From the NCBI GenBank assembly GCA_036635835.1, contig JAVWPP010000001.1, forward strand, positions 136,506 to 200,505: a DNA stretch of 64,000 nt. Direction: 5' to 3'. A model generated the notes under the pieces. The model was not told the origin of the DNA, did not search any database, and saw only the letters and a list, made by a program, of their open reading frames with translations. The stretch is from JAVWPP01 sp036635835. GTDB taxonomy: Bacteria; Bacillota; Clostridia; TANB77; CAG-465. Position numbers and translations under genes: made by a program. Shown in pieces: positions 40,830 through 49,640 of the stretch (positions are counted from its first letter, which is position 1; each line of letters opens with the position of its first letter).

Positions 40830-43800
40830 CTATATTTCTTTTTCGTCATATTCAAAATCTTCATTAAATTCTTCAACAATTTCATGATCAATGATTTCAT
40901 CTATTTCATCTTCTGTTCCCTCGAATTCTAATACTTCTGTCACTTCTGTAACATCCACAGAACTATCATCTTCTGAAGTTTTTACTTGCATAGAACTTGA
41001 ATCTATATCTTTTTCAGTAATTAATGTTGTTTCTTCCATAGGTACTACGAATGCATCACTATCATCAATATTTTCTTTTATTGCAATTTCTTCAGTATCA
41101 TTAAATAATTTCATATCTAGTCCTAAACTTTGCATTTCTTTAATTAATACTCTAAATGATTCTGGTACTCCTGGTTCTGGTATGCTTTCGCCTTTTACGA
41201 TAGCTTCATATGTTTTAAGTCTTCCAGCAACATCATCTGATTTTACTGTAAGCATTTCTTGTAATGTATACGCTGCTCCATATGCTTCTAAAGCCCAAAC
41301 TTCCATTTCACCAAATCTTTGTCCACCAAATTGTGCTTTACCACCTAATGGTTGTTGTGTTACTAATGAGTAAGGTCCTATTGAACGAGCATGTATTTTA
41401 TCATCAACTAGATGATATAATTTTAACATGTACATATATCCAACTGTTACTGGACTATCAAACTGTTCACCACTTCTTCCATCATGAACAATAAACTTAC
41501 CTGTTTCATTTACACCTATTTTATTATATAACTCTGTTATATCTTTTTCTTTTGCTCCGTCAAATACTGGAGTAGATACTTTCCAATCTAGCATTTTTGC
41601 AACATATCCTAAGTTTACTTCTAGAATTTGTCCAAGGTTCATACGAGAAGGTATACCTAGTGGATTTAATACTATTTGTAAAGGTGTACCATCTGGTAAA
41701 TAAGGCATGTCTTCTCTTGGTAATATTCTTGATATTACACCTTTATTACCATGACGTCCTGCGATTTTATCTCCGACAGATATTTTTCTTTTTTGTGCTA
41801 TATATATTCTAACTGCTTTATGTACTCCTGGAGATAATTCTTCACAATTTTCTCTTGTAAATACTTTTACATCAACGATTACTCCTGATGCTCCGTGAGG
41901 TACTTTAAGAGATGTATCTCTTACTTCTCTTGCTTTCTCTCCAAATATAGCTCTTAAAAGTTTTTCTTCAGCAGTAAGTTCTGTTTCTCCTTTTGGTGTT
42001 ACTTTACCAACAAGTATATCTCCAGGTCTTACTTCCGCTCCAATTCTTATTATTCCATTTTCATCAAGATCTTTTAAAGCATCATCACCAACATTAGGTA
42101 TTTCTCTTGTTATTTCTTCAGGTCCAAGTTTTGTGTCTCTTGCTTCACTTTCATAATCTTCAATATGAATTGATGTTAAAACATCATCTCTTACTAAATC
42201 TTCTGAAATTAGGATGGCATCTTCATAGTTATACCCTTCCCAGTTCATGAATCCAACTAGAATATTTTTTCCTAATGCTAATTCACCATTTTGTACTGAT
42301 GGTCCATCTGCTAAAATATCGCCTACTTCAACAATCTGTCCTTTTAAAACAATTGGTTTTTGATTTAAACAAGATCCTTGATTTGAACGTTTATATTTTT
42401 TTAATGTAAATTCATCTTTACCAGCTTTATGTGTTACTACTATTTTATCTGCACTTACAAAAGTTACTGTACCAGCATGTTTAGCTAGTATATTTACTCC
42501 TGAATCTATTGAAGATTTATATTCTATTCCTGTTCCTACTATAGGAGATTCTGATCTTATTAATGGAACGGCTTGACGCTGCATGTTTGCACCCATAAGA
42601 GCACGTTTTCCATCATCATTTTCAAGGAATGGTATCATTGCTGTAGCAACAGATACAAGCATTTTAGGTGAAACATCCATTAAGTTTACTTTTTCTTTTT
42701 CTATTTCGAATATTTCATTTTTAAATCTTGCTTTTACTTTTTTGTTTGTAAACTCATGATTTTCATTTAATGATTCATTTGCTTGTGCAACTATATATTT
42801 ATCTTCTTCATCAGCAGTAATATATATAATCTCATCTGTTACTACTCCTGTTTCTTTGTCTACAATTCTATAAGGAGCTTCTATAAATCCATATCTATTT
42901 ATTTTTGCAAATGTAGATAATGAAGATATTAGTCCTATATTTGGTCCTTCTGGAGATTCAATTGGACATAATCTACCATAATGTGAGTGATGTACGTCAC
43001 GTACTTCAAAACCTGCTCTATCTCTTGATAAACCACCAGGCCCAAGGGCAGATATTCTCCTTTTATGAGTTAATTCAGATAATGGATTGATTTGATCCAT
43101 GAACTGAGATAATTGACTACTACCAAAAAACTCTTTTATTGCTCCAACTACAGGTTTGATGTTTATTAGTGTTTGTGGTGTTGCAGAATCTAAATCCTGT
43201 GTTGCCATTCTTTCTCTAACAACTCTCTCTAGTCTTGTTAATCCAATTCTAAATTGATTTTGTAAAAGCTCACCTACGCATCTTACTCTTCTATTTCCTA
43301 GATGGTCGATATCTTCAACACTACCCATTCCATATTTAAAGTTTAATGTATAGTTAATTGATGCAATTATATCATCAACTGTTACATGTTTTATTACTAG
43401 TTTTTCTCTATTTTCTCTTATTAATTCTCTTAGATCATCTTCTTTTAATTCAGAATTATTTTCTAAAAGTTCTTTAAGATTAGGTAAATATACATCTTCT
43501 TTTATTATATCTTTATCAATATCCATATTTAGATATTCAGATAAGTTAACAGCATTGTTACCAATAACTTTAACTTTTTTACCATCTCTATTTACATATA
43601 CAATATTTACTCCACTAGTTCTTATTGCTTTAGCTGTTTCTTCAGAAATTTTTTCGCCTGCAGATACAAATATTTCGCCTGTTTCAGCGTTTACTATATC
43701 TTCAGCAGCTATTTCATTAGTTATTCTTGTAGCTAAATTTAGTTTCTTATTGTATTTATATCTACCGACTCTAGATAAATCATATCTTCTTGCGTCAAAT

Positions 43801-44570
43801 AATAAGCCAAATAATAAACTTTTAGCAGCATCTACTAATAAAGGCTCACCTGGTCTTAATTTCTTATAGATTTCTATTAAAGCATCATCTTGAGTTTTTG
43901 CTAAATCTTTTTGAAGTGTTCCTGCAATCATATCATCTTCGAACAAATCTAAAATTTCAGTATCAGTTGTTATTCCTAATGCTCTTATTAGAGTTGTTAC
44001 TGGCACTTTTCTTGTTCTATCTACTCTTGCCCAAAACATATCTTGGATATCTGTTTCATATTCCAACCAAGTTCCCCTGTTTGGCATAACAGAAGCAGTA
44101 TATAAATACTTACCTGTTTTGTCTATTTGTCTATCGAAATAAACACCTGGAGATCTAACAAGCTGACTTACAACAACCCTTTCAGCACCATTAATAATAA
44201 ATGTACCGTTTTCAGTCATTAAAGGAAAATCACCCATAAATATCTCTTGTTCTTTAATTTCGCCAGTTTCTCTATTCATCAATCTTACTTTTACTTGTAA
44301 TTTTGAAGAATATGATGCATTTCTTTCTTTTGCTTCTTCCATTGAATATTTAGTTGTATCCTCTAAATAATAATCAACGAATTCTAAAAGCAAATTACCT
44401 GAATAATCCGTTATTGGTGAAATATCAACAAATACATCTTTTAACCCTGATTTTAAAAACCACTCGTATGAATGCTTTTGAACATCAATTAAATCTGGCA
44501 TCTCCAATACTTCATCAATTTTTGAAAAGCTTTGTCTTACCGCTTTTCCGTTTCTCACTTCGTGAACCAA
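40830..44570 (-). CDS. rpoB: RNA polymerase beta subunit
   Basis: The 1246-residue subunit forms the upper half of the RNA polymerase active cleft. The rifampicin region is recognisable ([30 protein letters not shown]) and appears wild type, with Asp, His and Ser at the usual sites. The product starts at a TTG (MVHEVRNGK), 6 bases after GGGGGGA, which is unusual for such a highly expressed gene. The start codon lies in one arm of a 10-bp inverted repeat, so translation may be controlled. The last 90 residues are very acidic. No rplK-rplA-rplJ-rplL genes precede it. Confidence 0.98.
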   Translation of the reverse strand: MVHEVRNGKAVRQSFSKIDEVLEMPDLIDVQKHSYEWFLKSGLKDVFVDISPITDYSGNLLLEFVDYYLEDTTKYSMEEAKERNASYSSKLQVKVRLMNRETGEIKEQEIFMGDFPLMTENGTFIINGAERVVVSQLVRSPGVYFDRQIDKTGKYLYTASVMPNRGTWLEYETDIQDMFWARVDRTRKVPVTTLIRALGITTDTEILDLFEDDMIAGTLQKDLAKTQDDALIEIYKKLRPGEPLLVDAAKSLLFGLLFDARRYDLSRVGRYKYNKKLNLATRITNEIAAEDIVNAETGEIFVSAGEKISEETAKAIRTSGVNIVYVNRDGKKVKVIGNNAVNLSEYLNMDIDKDIIKEDVYLPNLKELLENNSELKEDDLRELIRENREKLVIKHVTVDDIIASINYTLNFKYGMGSVEDIDHLGNRRVRCVGELLQNQFRIGLTRLERVVRERMATQDLDSATPQTLINIKPVVGAIKEFFGSSQLSQFMDQINPLSELTHKRRISALGPGGLSRDRAGFEVRDVHHSHYGRLCPIESPEGPNIGLISSLSTFAKINRYGFIEAPYRIVDKETGVVTDEIIYITADEEDKYIVAQANESLNENHEFTNKKVKARFKNEIFEIEKEKVNLMDVSPKMLVSVATAMIPFLENDDGKRALMGANMQRQAVPLIRSESPIVGTGIEYKSSIDSGVNILAKHAGTVTFVSADKIVVTHKAGKDEFTLKKYKRSNQGSCLNQKPIVLKGQIVEVGDILADGPSVQNGELALGKNILVGFMNWEGYNYEDAILISEDLVRDDVLTSIHIEDYESEARDTKLGPEEITREIPNVGDDALKDLDENGIIRIGAEVRPGDILVGKVTPKGETELTAEEKLLRAIFGEKAREVRDTSLKVPHGASGVIVDVKVFTRENCEELSPGVHKAVRIYIAQKRKISVGDKIAGRHGNKGVISRILPREDMPYLPDGTPLQIVLNPLGIPSRMNLGQILEVNLGYVAKMLDWKVSTPVFDGAKEKDITELYNKIGVNETGKFIVHDGRSGEQFDSPVTVGYMYMLKLYHLVDDKIHARSIGPYSLVTQQPLGGKAQFGGQRFGEMEVWALEAYGAAYTLQEMLTVKSDDVAGRLKTYEAIVKGESIPEPGVPESFRVLIKEMQSLGLDMKLFNDTEEIAIKENIDDSDAFVVPMEETTLITEKDIDSSSMQVKTSEDDSSVDVTEVTEVLEFEGTEDEIDEIIDHEIVEEFNEDFEYDEKEI

Positions 44571-44660
44571 TGCAATCCCCCCATAAACTTAAATTCTATA
44601 TAAAATGCAACAAAAAGCCAAATTGGTTCACATAATCTTAACCAACTTAACCTCCCTTAT
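44562..44660 (-). promoter_or_regulatory. Leader ORF and mutually exclusive stems before rpoB
   Basis: On the minus strand AAGGGAGG (44658-44651) precedes a five-codon ORF TTG GTT AAG ATT ATG TGA (44645-44628). Segment 1, TTGGTT at its start, can pair with AACCAA in segment 2, GTGAACCAAT (44631-44622), which also covers its stop codon. Segment 2 can instead pair over 10 bp with segment 3, ATTGGTTCAC (44571-44562), which contains the rpoB start codon. Translation of the short ORF would therefore decide whether the rpoB start is free. The arrangement resembles erm-type translational attenuators. Confidence 0.6.
44628..44645 (-). CDS. Putative five-residue leader peptide of rpoB
   Basis: TTG GTT AAG ATT ATG TGA, product MVKIM, 5 bases after a strong AAGGGAGG. 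It has no coding content to test by homology; the case rests on the ribosome-binding site and on its position in the competing stems. It ends 57 bases before the rpoB start codon and begins with the same TTGGTT as rpoB, so a partial duplication of the rpoB start is another explanation. Confidence 0.4.
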   Translation of the reverse strand: MVKIM

Positions 44661-44757
44661 GCAATTTTTATCTAATCTAATACTAAATTTTTCAAATATT
44701 CTACCATCCTTTATATGAAATAGTTTTACGTCATTTCTTATAGACAATATTTAGGTC

Positions 44758-44786
44758 ATTATAGCATATATATATTTTGGTGTCAA
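44758..44786 (-). promoter_or_regulatory. Promoter of rpoBC
   Basis: Perfect consensus TTGACA (44786-44781), 17 bases, TATAAT (44763-44758) on the minus strand. Transcription would start near 44751 and give a leader of about 180 bases. Confidence 0.88.
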
Positions 44787-44848
44787 TAGTTTTTTTGTTT
44801 TTTAGATGTTTTTTTGCTGTACTTTGACAAATATTTTTTTACTGTAAC

Positions 44849-44875
44849 ATTTTTTACATTTGTTATGTAAAAAAT
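44849..44875. repeat. Perfect 11-bp inverted repeat upstream of the rpoB promoter
   Basis: ATTTTTTACAT / ATGTAAAAAAT with loop TTGTT. It lies 60-90 bases upstream of the rpoB -35 box in an otherwise empty 44787-44995 stretch. It could be an operator, a backup terminator or chance in AT-rich DNA. Confidence 0.5.
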
Positions 44876-44995
44876 ACGTGTTTTATTCCCTTTAAATAAT
44901 TTATAGAGCCCTTTAAAATATAATGGCTATAAGTATATTTTTATAAATTGATAACTCTATTTATTTAAATACCGATTTCTTATTAAAATTTGCAT

Positions 44996-45018
44996 AAAAA
45001 AAAACACCTTTCGGTGTT
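44996..45018 (-). terminator. Rho-independent terminator of the zinc ribbon gene
   Basis: Six-bp stem AACACC / GGTGTT with a GAAA tetraloop on the minus strand, followed by nine U. It separates this gene from rpoB. Confidence 0.85.
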
Positions 45019-45025
45019 CGTTATC

Positions 45026-45178
45026 TTAACGTCTGTTTTGTTGTTTTCTTGCTTGTCTACATTCTTTGCATCTAACTGGATCATTATCAAACCCTTTTTC
45101 TTGGTAGAATTCTTGTTCAGCTACTGTGAATATAAATTCTTTTCCGCAATCTTTGCATGTTATAGTTTTATCTTGCAT
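45026..45178 (-). CDS. Small zinc ribbon protein (zf-trcl type)
   Basis: A 50-residue product too short for most gene finders. It starts MQDKTITCKDCGKEF and later has VRCKECRQARK, two CxxC pairs spaced as in the probable zinc ribbon family found widely in Clostridia (the family with FTVAEQEFYQEKGF between the pairs). GGAGGG lies 7 bases before the ATG. It has its own promoter (45296-45324) and terminator (44996-45018). The function of the family is unknown; nucleic-acid binding is likely because of the zinc ribbon and basic C-terminus. Confidence 0.85.
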   Translation of the reverse strand: MQDKTITCKDCGKEFIFTVAEQEFYQEKGFDNDPVRCKECRQARKQQNRR

Positions 45179-45295
45179 TTTTAAACCCTCCTATTCTTGA
45201 GTATATAAAATTGTTTAATAGTGATTAAGGTTAAAAAGGCAATTTTTCTTACTAGATTAACTTAAATTATAAATATAAACATTTTTATTACCCTT

Positions 45296-45324
45296 ATTAT
45301 ATATCATAACTTCTATTAATACAA
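45296..45324 (-). promoter_or_regulatory. Promoter of the zinc ribbon gene
   Basis: TTGTAT (45324-45319), 17 bases, TATAAT (45301-45296) on the minus strand. It leaves a leader of about 110 bases that holds no clear structure. Confidence 0.65.
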
Positions 45325-45332
45325 GTCTTTTT

Positions 45333-45860
45333 TCAAATTTTAATGAATATTTGCGTTTTTATTAATATAATCGCCAATGTTATGGCTATAATGTTAACAA
45401 TTATAGCTACTTTTAAGGTTCCTCTTATGTTTTTCACATTAGTTACACTATAATATACACTAATTGTATAAAACGTTGTTTCCGTTATACTCATAATAAT
45501 AGAAGCCATTATACCTTCTAAAGAATCTGGGCCTTTGTTTTGGAAAATATCCATAACTATGCTAGTTGAGCCCGATCCTGAAAATGGTTTCATTATTATA
45601 AGAGGAATTAAATCAATAGGAATGATATTTTTTACTATTTTAATAACTGGACTGAAAATTATTGCTAATGCACCACTTTGATTAAATAAATTGATCACTA
45701 TTAATGTAGCCATCATACTCGGTAAAATTTTATATACTGTTTTTAAACCTTCTTTGATTCCGGATGTGAATAGTTCAAACGTATTTTTTTTTTCTTTTTC
45801 TGAATAAATAATAATATAAAGAACAAAAAGCGGAATAATTAAATTTAAAATATAATTCAT
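45333..45860 (-). CDS. spmB: Spore maturation protein B
   Basis: SpmA and SpmB are needed for full spore core dehydration in Bacillus and Clostridium; they resemble transporter-like gate proteins. The 175-residue membrane protein has several helices and the conserved MKPFSGSGSTSIVMDIF and ESTTFYT-like (here ITETTFYTISVYY) motifs. It starts one base after the spmA stop, so the two are coupled. The order spmA-spmB is the usual one. Confidence 0.93.
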   Translation of the reverse strand: MNYILNLIIPLFVLYIIIYSEKEKKNTFELFTSGIKEGLKTVYKILPSMMATLIVINLFNQSGALAIIFSPVIKIVKNIIPIDLIPLIIMKPFSGSGSTSIVMDIFQNKGPDSLEGIMASIIMSITETTFYTISVYYSVTNVKNIRGTLKVAIIVNIIAITLAIILIKTQIFIKI

Positions 45861-45861
45861 T

Positions 45862-46443
45862 TTAATTTACCTTCCTGTTAATATAATTAATTATTAGCAA
45901 GCCAATTATAAGTGATGTTATACTTATTACGATTATAGGTACTAATACTATGTTTGGATTTTTGCTGTCAAAAAAAGTTCTAAGTGATATTATAGAAACA
46001 GGTATTAGTTGTAAGGATATTGTATTTAAAAAAACAAATTTTGTCATTAGATTACTTGCTTTCTCACTTTTATTATTTTTTAAATTAAAATTTTCCATTA
46101 CATTAAGTCCACTTACTGTTCCTGCATTTCCTATACCTATTACATTAGATAAAATATTTACTGATAAGTTTTCATAGTCTTTTTCTTCTAAGTAATCTTT
46201 TTCTTGCTTAAAAATAATTTTTATAATTGGTTTTATTGCATTCTTTAATATATTTATTATTTTTGTTTGTCTTAATATGTTAAATATACCATTCCAAAAG
46301 CATATACTTCCTATTAGTATTATTATATTTTTACTTATACCTTCTATTGATGTCATAACTAGTGGCATCATTTTCTGAGGATTTCCTGAATACATTAAAT
46401 ATAAAATACTTATTATGAACATATAGGACCATACTTTTGACAT
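45862..46443 (-). CDS. spmA: Spore maturation protein A
   Basis: Partner of SpmB in spore core dehydration. I place the start at the ATG at 46443 (MSKVWSYMFI), 4 bases after AGGTGATC; a frame extension of 15 codons upstream has no comparable site. The product is then 193 residues with about five helices. It has the family's SVNILSNVIGIGNAGTVSGL and ETTFMAT-like region (LNTISLQLIPVSIISLR). It is divergent from the FTR-like gene, and the 100-base gap must hold both promoters. Confidence 0.92.
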   Translation of the reverse strand: MSKVWSYMFIISILYLMYSGNPQKMMPLVMTSIEGISKNIIILIGSICFWNGIFNILRQTKIINILKNAIKPIIKIIFKQEKDYLEEKDYENLSVNILSNVIGIGNAGTVSGLNVMENFNLKNNKSEKASNLMTKFVFLNTISLQLIPVSIISLRTFFDSKNPNIVLVPIIVISITSLIIGLLIINYINRKVN

Positions 46444-46492
46444 TAGATCACCTATAACAATATATTTGTTTTTACGATATTTATTCATTATA

Positions 46493-46522
46493 TTGAATAT
46501 TTATATCTTTTTAAAGTATAAT
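46493..46522 (+). promoter_or_regulatory. Promoter of the FTR-like gene
   Basis: TTGAAT (46493-46498), 18 bases, TATAAT (46517-46522), just before the GGGGGTGA site of the gene at 46544. Confidence 0.6.
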
Positions 46523-46543
46523 AGGTTTAACGGGGGTGAAAAC

Positions 46544-46720
46544 ATGAAAGGTTTTAGACTTAATCCAGATAAAGACTATGTAGTAAAAATAGTTGATGGT
46601 ATATATAGAAAAGATGGACACTGCCCATGTAGGGTAAACGCTGATGATACTACATTATGTCCATGTGATGAATTTGTAGGATCTGGTATATGTAAATGTA
46701 ATTTATTTATAAAAGAATAA
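46544..46720 (+). CDS. Mini protein resembling the ferredoxin:thioredoxin reductase catalytic chain
   Basis: A 58-residue product with three Cys pairs: CPCR, CPCDEF and CKCNLF, arranged CPC-X9-CPC-X8-CKC. The plant-type FTR catalytic chain has CPC-X16-CPC-X8-CHC, which places a 4Fe-4S cluster next to a redox disulfide. The second spacing matches and the first is shorter. A GGGGGTGA site precedes the ATG at 46544; the frame is open upstream but has no better start. It is a single-gene unit between spmA and tRNA-Arg. A small iron-sulfur or disulfide-transfer protein is likely; the electron partner is not in the window. Confidence 0.75.
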   Translation: MKGFRLNPDKDYVVKIVDGIYRKDGHCPCRVNADDTTLCPCDEFVGSGICKCNLFIKE

Positions 46721-46745
46721 TTGCTTTATATAGTTTTTACAAAAT

Positions 46746-46780
46746 AAAAAAGCTTTAAGAGTATTTCTTAAAGCTTTTTT
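46746..46780. terminator. Bidirectional terminator between the FTR-like gene and tRNA-Arg(CCT)
   Basis: 14-bp stem AAAAAAGCTTTAAG / CTTAAAGCTTTTTT with a 7-base loop. It abuts the 3' CCA end of the tRNA on the minus strand. Confidence 0.85.
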
Positions 46781-46856
46781 TGGTGCTCCCGAGACGAATC
46801 GAACGTCCGACCAATAACTTAGGAGGTTACTGCTCTATCCCCTGAGCTACGGAAGC
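46781..46856 (-). tRNA. tRNA-Arg (anticodon CCT)
   Basis: 76 bases including an encoded CCA. The acceptor stem pairs GCTTCCG with CGGGAGC, the anticodon loop is CTCCTAA with anticodon CCT, and the T arm has the usual GTTCGAT. It reads AGG codons. Confidence 0.95.
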
Positions 46857-46901
46857 ATAAATTCATTATATCAAAATTACTGTGAAATTTCAATGAAAAT
46901 A

Positions 46902-46930
46902 TTGATTATTTTATTTTTGTCGTGTATAAT
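46902..46930 (+). promoter_or_regulatory. Promoter of tRNA-Arg(ACG)
   Basis: TTGATT (46902-46907), 17 bases, perfect TATAAT (46925-46930), ten bases before the tRNA. Confidence 0.8.
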
Positions 46931-46939
46931 GTAGTTATT

Positions 46940-47016
46940 GCACCTATAGCTCAATTGGATAGAGCATTCGGCTACGAACCGGAAGGTTGGGGGTTCGACC
47001 CCCTCTAGGTGCACCA
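46940..47016 (+). tRNA. tRNA-Arg (anticodon ACG)
   Basis: 77 bases with encoded CCA. The acceptor GCACCTA pairs with TAGGTGC, the anticodon loop CTACGAA gives ACG, and the T arm is GGGGGTTCGACCCCC. A34 must be edited to inosine by TadA, whose gene is the next one, in convergent orientation. Confidence 0.96.
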
Positions 47017-47021
47017 AATAC

Positions 47022-47062
47022 AAACAACTGTAGATAAATAGCTCTACAGTTGTTTTGTTTTT
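47022..47062 (+). terminator. Rho-independent terminator of tRNA-Arg(ACG)
   Basis: 13-bp stem AAACAACTGTAGA / TCTACAGTTGTTT with an 8-base loop, followed by TGTTTTTT. It may also end the convergent tadA unit. Confidence 0.88.
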
Positions 47063-47070
47063 TACTATGC

Positions 47071-47547
47071 TTAGTTGTCTTTTTCATTTTTTTTCTTTTC
47101 CCTTAGTTTCATGAAGAATTCTTTGATTATTCTACTACATATTTCATTTTCTATACCACCTTCATATTCTACCTTGTGGCAAAAATCTAGGTCTTGCACA
47201 TTCGTAATTGATTCTATTACGCCTGCTTTAGAATCTGTAGCACCATAATAAACTTTTTTTATTCTAGCTTGCATTATTGTTCCTGCACACATTAGGCAAG
47301 GTTCTAATGTTACATATAACTCACAACCATCTAGTCTCCATGAATTCATTTTTTTTGAAGCTTTTTGTATTGCTAGCAATTCGGCGTGTGCTGTACATTG
47401 CTGATTGTTTTCTCTTTTATTAAATGCTTTTGCTATAATTTCATTGTCTTTTACTATTATAGCACCGACTGGCACTTCATTTATTTCATATGCTTTTTTT
47501 GCTTCCTCAAAAGCTTTTTTCATATAATAACTTTTATCTTTATTCAT
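47071..47547 (-). CDS. tadA: tRNA-specific adenosine deaminase TadA
   Basis: Converts A34 of tRNA-Arg(ACG) to inosine so that it reads CGU, CGC and CGA. The 158-residue product has the deaminase zinc site HAE (TAHAELLAI) and PCLMC (TLEPCLMCAGTIMQARI) with the proton-shuttle Glu in HAE. Length is normal. It overlaps the end of cwlD by 8 bases and is the last gene of a ylbF-TIM barrel-cwlD-tadA unit. Its tRNA substrate is encoded 55 bases away. Confidence 0.95.
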   Translation of the reverse strand: MNKDKSYYMKKAFEEAKKAYEINEVPVGAIIVKDNEIIAKAFNKRENNQQCTAHAELLAIQKASKKMNSWRLDGCELYVTLEPCLMCAGTIMQARIKKVYYGATDSKAGVIESITNVQDLDFCHKVEYEGGIENEICSRIIKEFFMKLREKKKNEKDN

Positions 47548-48241
47548 TTGATTCGCTCCTAAAATACTCTTGTATTCCCATAAAAATGCCCCATGCTATT
47601 TTATTTTGATATTCATTTTCCTTTAATAATATACTTTCTTCATTATTTGATATAAATCCGCATTCTACCACAACAGATGGTATTTCAGAATTATCTATTA
47701 AATATATATCCTTTATAACTCTTGGTATTCTATTATTTTCTTTATTCATATTTTTATTTATATATTCTTGTATGTCTTCTGCAATTTTTTTGCTTTTAAT
47801 CGACCCTGTCTTATAAAAGGTTTGCCATCCACTATATTTAGGATCCGTAAACTTGTTGAGATGGATAGATACTAGAAGATCCGCGTTGCTGCTATTAGTT
47901 ATATCTACTCGGTTATATATATCCGAAATTTTTTTTTGCTTTATACTTGCTTTTTCATCATTGTATATTGCTTTTTCGTCTGATCTTGTTATAACTACTA
48001 TAGATCCATTTTGCTCTAGCAACTTCTGTATTTTTAATACTATCTCCAAATTTATTTTTTGTTCTGTTGTTCCTCTAAAGCCTACCGCACCTTCATCAGG
48101 TATACCATGCCCTGCATCTAATACTATGACTTTGCCAGTTGATGGAGTAGATATCACTTCAGTTACATTATTATTTTTTTGACCTAGTAAAATTGTTACT
48201 ATACACATAAATAATATACATACTATAAATTTACGTTTCAT
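47540..48241 (-). CDS. cwlD: N-acetylmuramoyl-L-alanine amidase CwlD
   Basis: CwlD removes peptides from muramic acid in spore cortex peptidoglycan, a step towards the muramic-lactam recognised at germination. The 233-residue product has an N-terminal signal or anchor (about residues 5-20) and an Amidase_3 domain. Its zinc ligands are in LDAGHGIPDEGA and QKINLEI, with SIHLN, and the catalytic Glu is in VVVECGFISNNEE. Length matches B. subtilis CwlD (about 237). This supports a spore-forming host. Confidence 0.9.
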   Translation of the reverse strand: MKRKFIVCILFMCIVTILLGQKNNNVTEVISTPSTGKVIVLDAGHGIPDEGAVGFRGTTEQKINLEIVLKIQKLLEQNGSIVVITRSDEKAIYNDEKASIKQKKISDIYNRVDITNSSNADLLVSIHLNKFTDPKYSGWQTFYKTGSIKSKKIAEDIQEYINKNMNKENNRIPRVIKDIYLIDNSEIPSVVVECGFISNNEESILLKENEYQNKIAWGIFMGIQEYFRSESNE

Positions 48242-48263
48242 TATATCACCAATAGATTATATG

Positions 48264-49172
48264 TTACTGAATTACGTTTATTGCTAATATTTCGCTATTT
48301 GCTTTTAAAAGTTCAATTGTTTTAGAATACGCTTCATATGCGTTAATATTTTTATCTATTGTTTCGATTACAATACTATTATTATAATCATATTTTTTTA
48401 GTAATTTAACAAATTCGACTAGCTCTTCTTTATTATTATCATTAAATCCTAATCCGTGATCTGATAAAATTCCAAATTCTTCACATGTTGCTAAGTGAAT
48501 ATGCTTTAACACACTTTGTTGATTTGCAAAAAAATCTTCTAACTTTTTATATTTACCACTAGATGTTTTTGAATTATATTTAATAGTTGCTAGCGCATGA
48601 CAAATGTCTAAGGTTGTGCCTATATTGGGTAACTTTAATGTTTTTATAAGATTTACTACATCATCTTCATAACCTATCGCTTGGCAATCTTTTATATTTC
48701 CTTTATAATTTATTAATTTCATATGGTTTTCTATGCATACAATTACATCATTGTATTTTTCTGCATATCTTGATAAATGTATAATATCTTCTTTAACAGT
48801 TTTAAGTATGTTTTCTTTATTTTTATTTTCTTCTTTTATGTCTGCAATATGCACTACAACTATTTTAGGGTATTGCATAATATACTTTTCTGCAAGTTCA
48901 ATACTTTGCTCCACTAATTTTAAACCCTGCCTGCAATCCTTATTACCTACACCTACATTTTTATTATCTAATGTAATCATTGGCGAATGTATTGAAACAA
49001 CATTCATTCTTTTTTCTTCTATATATTTAAAAAAACTATCGTAATTGAAATCACCACTGAAGTATTTTGGTATTGTATGTATCTCAAGATTTCTAGAACC
49101 TCTATTATATCTATCGTTTATTTGTTCTATGTTTAGCGCTGCTTTTGCTGCAAAAATTCTATTAAAACTCAT
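48264..49172 (-). CDS. Sugar isomerase / endonuclease IV-like TIM-barrel protein
   Basis: A 302-residue product of the xylose isomerase-like TIM-barrel superfamily (AP endonuclease family 2). Visible features are SIHSPMITLD, VVVHIAD, VCIENHM (Glu metal ligand), GTTLDICHAL (Asp and His ligands) and IHLATCEEFGILSDHGLGF near the end, each at the end of a predicted beta strand. This suggests a metal-dependent sugar or sugar-phosphate enzyme; the substrate is unknown. It overlaps the ylbF-like gene by 11 bases and precedes cwlD by 22. Confidence 0.8.
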   Translation of the reverse strand: MSFNRIFAAKAALNIEQINDRYNRGSRNLEIHTIPKYFSGDFNYDSFFKYIEEKRMNVVSIHSPMITLDNKNVGVGNKDCRQGLKLVEQSIELAEKYIMQYPKIVVVHIADIKEENKNKENILKTVKEDIIHLSRYAEKYNDVIVCIENHMKLINYKGNIKDCQAIGYEDDVVNLIKTLKLPNIGTTLDICHALATIKYNSKTSSGKYKKLEDFFANQQSVLKHIHLATCEEFGILSDHGLGFNDNNKEELVEFVKLLKKYDYNNSIVIETIDKNINAYEAYSKTIELLKANSEILAINVIQ

Positions 49173-49503
49173 TAATTTCTCTTACTCCTTCAGCAAGAAT
49201 CTTTTGCATATCTGCTAGCATTATATCTATTTTGATTTCAGTATCTAAAAACTCTTTGATTTCTTCGTCTTTAATAATTATATTAAATAATTTTTCCATT
49301 TCTTTTTTCTTTGAATCTTCTAATACTCCATTATTTTTTATGTACTCCATTTGAATAGTTTTTTGTTTGTTTTTAAAATCTTCTAATATTTTAGATTTTA
49401 GCTTATCTTCCTTTATCTTTAATTTTAAGCTAATATATTTTTTGTATTCTGTAGTTTGATGAAATGCAAAAATCATTTCATGTATTTTGTCATAAAAATT
49501 CAT
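49162..49503 (-). CDS. YlbF/YmcA-family protein
   Basis: A 113-residue helical protein. The pattern YDKIHEMIFAFHQTTEYKKYISLKLKI, with a middle hydrophilic helix and a C-terminal DTEIKIDIMLADMQKILAEGV, fits the Com_YlbF family. In B. subtilis YlbF, YmcA and YaaT form a complex that controls RNase Y and so affects competence, sporulation and biofilms. It is first of a four-gene unit with tadA last. Which paralogue it is cannot be decided here. Confidence 0.82.
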   Translation of the reverse strand: MNFYDKIHEMIFAFHQTTEYKKYISLKLKIKEDKLKSKILEDFKNKQKTIQMEYIKNNGVLEDSKKKEMEKLFNIIIKDEEIKEFLDTEIKIDIMLADMQKILAEGVREINEF

Positions 49504-49535
49504 ATTATCATTCTTCTTTCTCTTATAATAGCTAT

Positions 49536-49564
49536 AGTTTACTACATTAGGCGTACCTTGTCAA
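49536..49564 (-). promoter_or_regulatory. Promoter of the ylbF-cwlD-tadA unit
   Basis: TTGACA (49564-49559), 17 bases, TAAACT (49541-49536) on the minus strand. Confidence 0.6.
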
Positions 49565-49640
49565 TAATTTTAACTATAATGACAGCCTTTCTATTATACG
49601 ATTTTTCAAAGAAATGAATTAAATTTATTTGTTTTTATTT

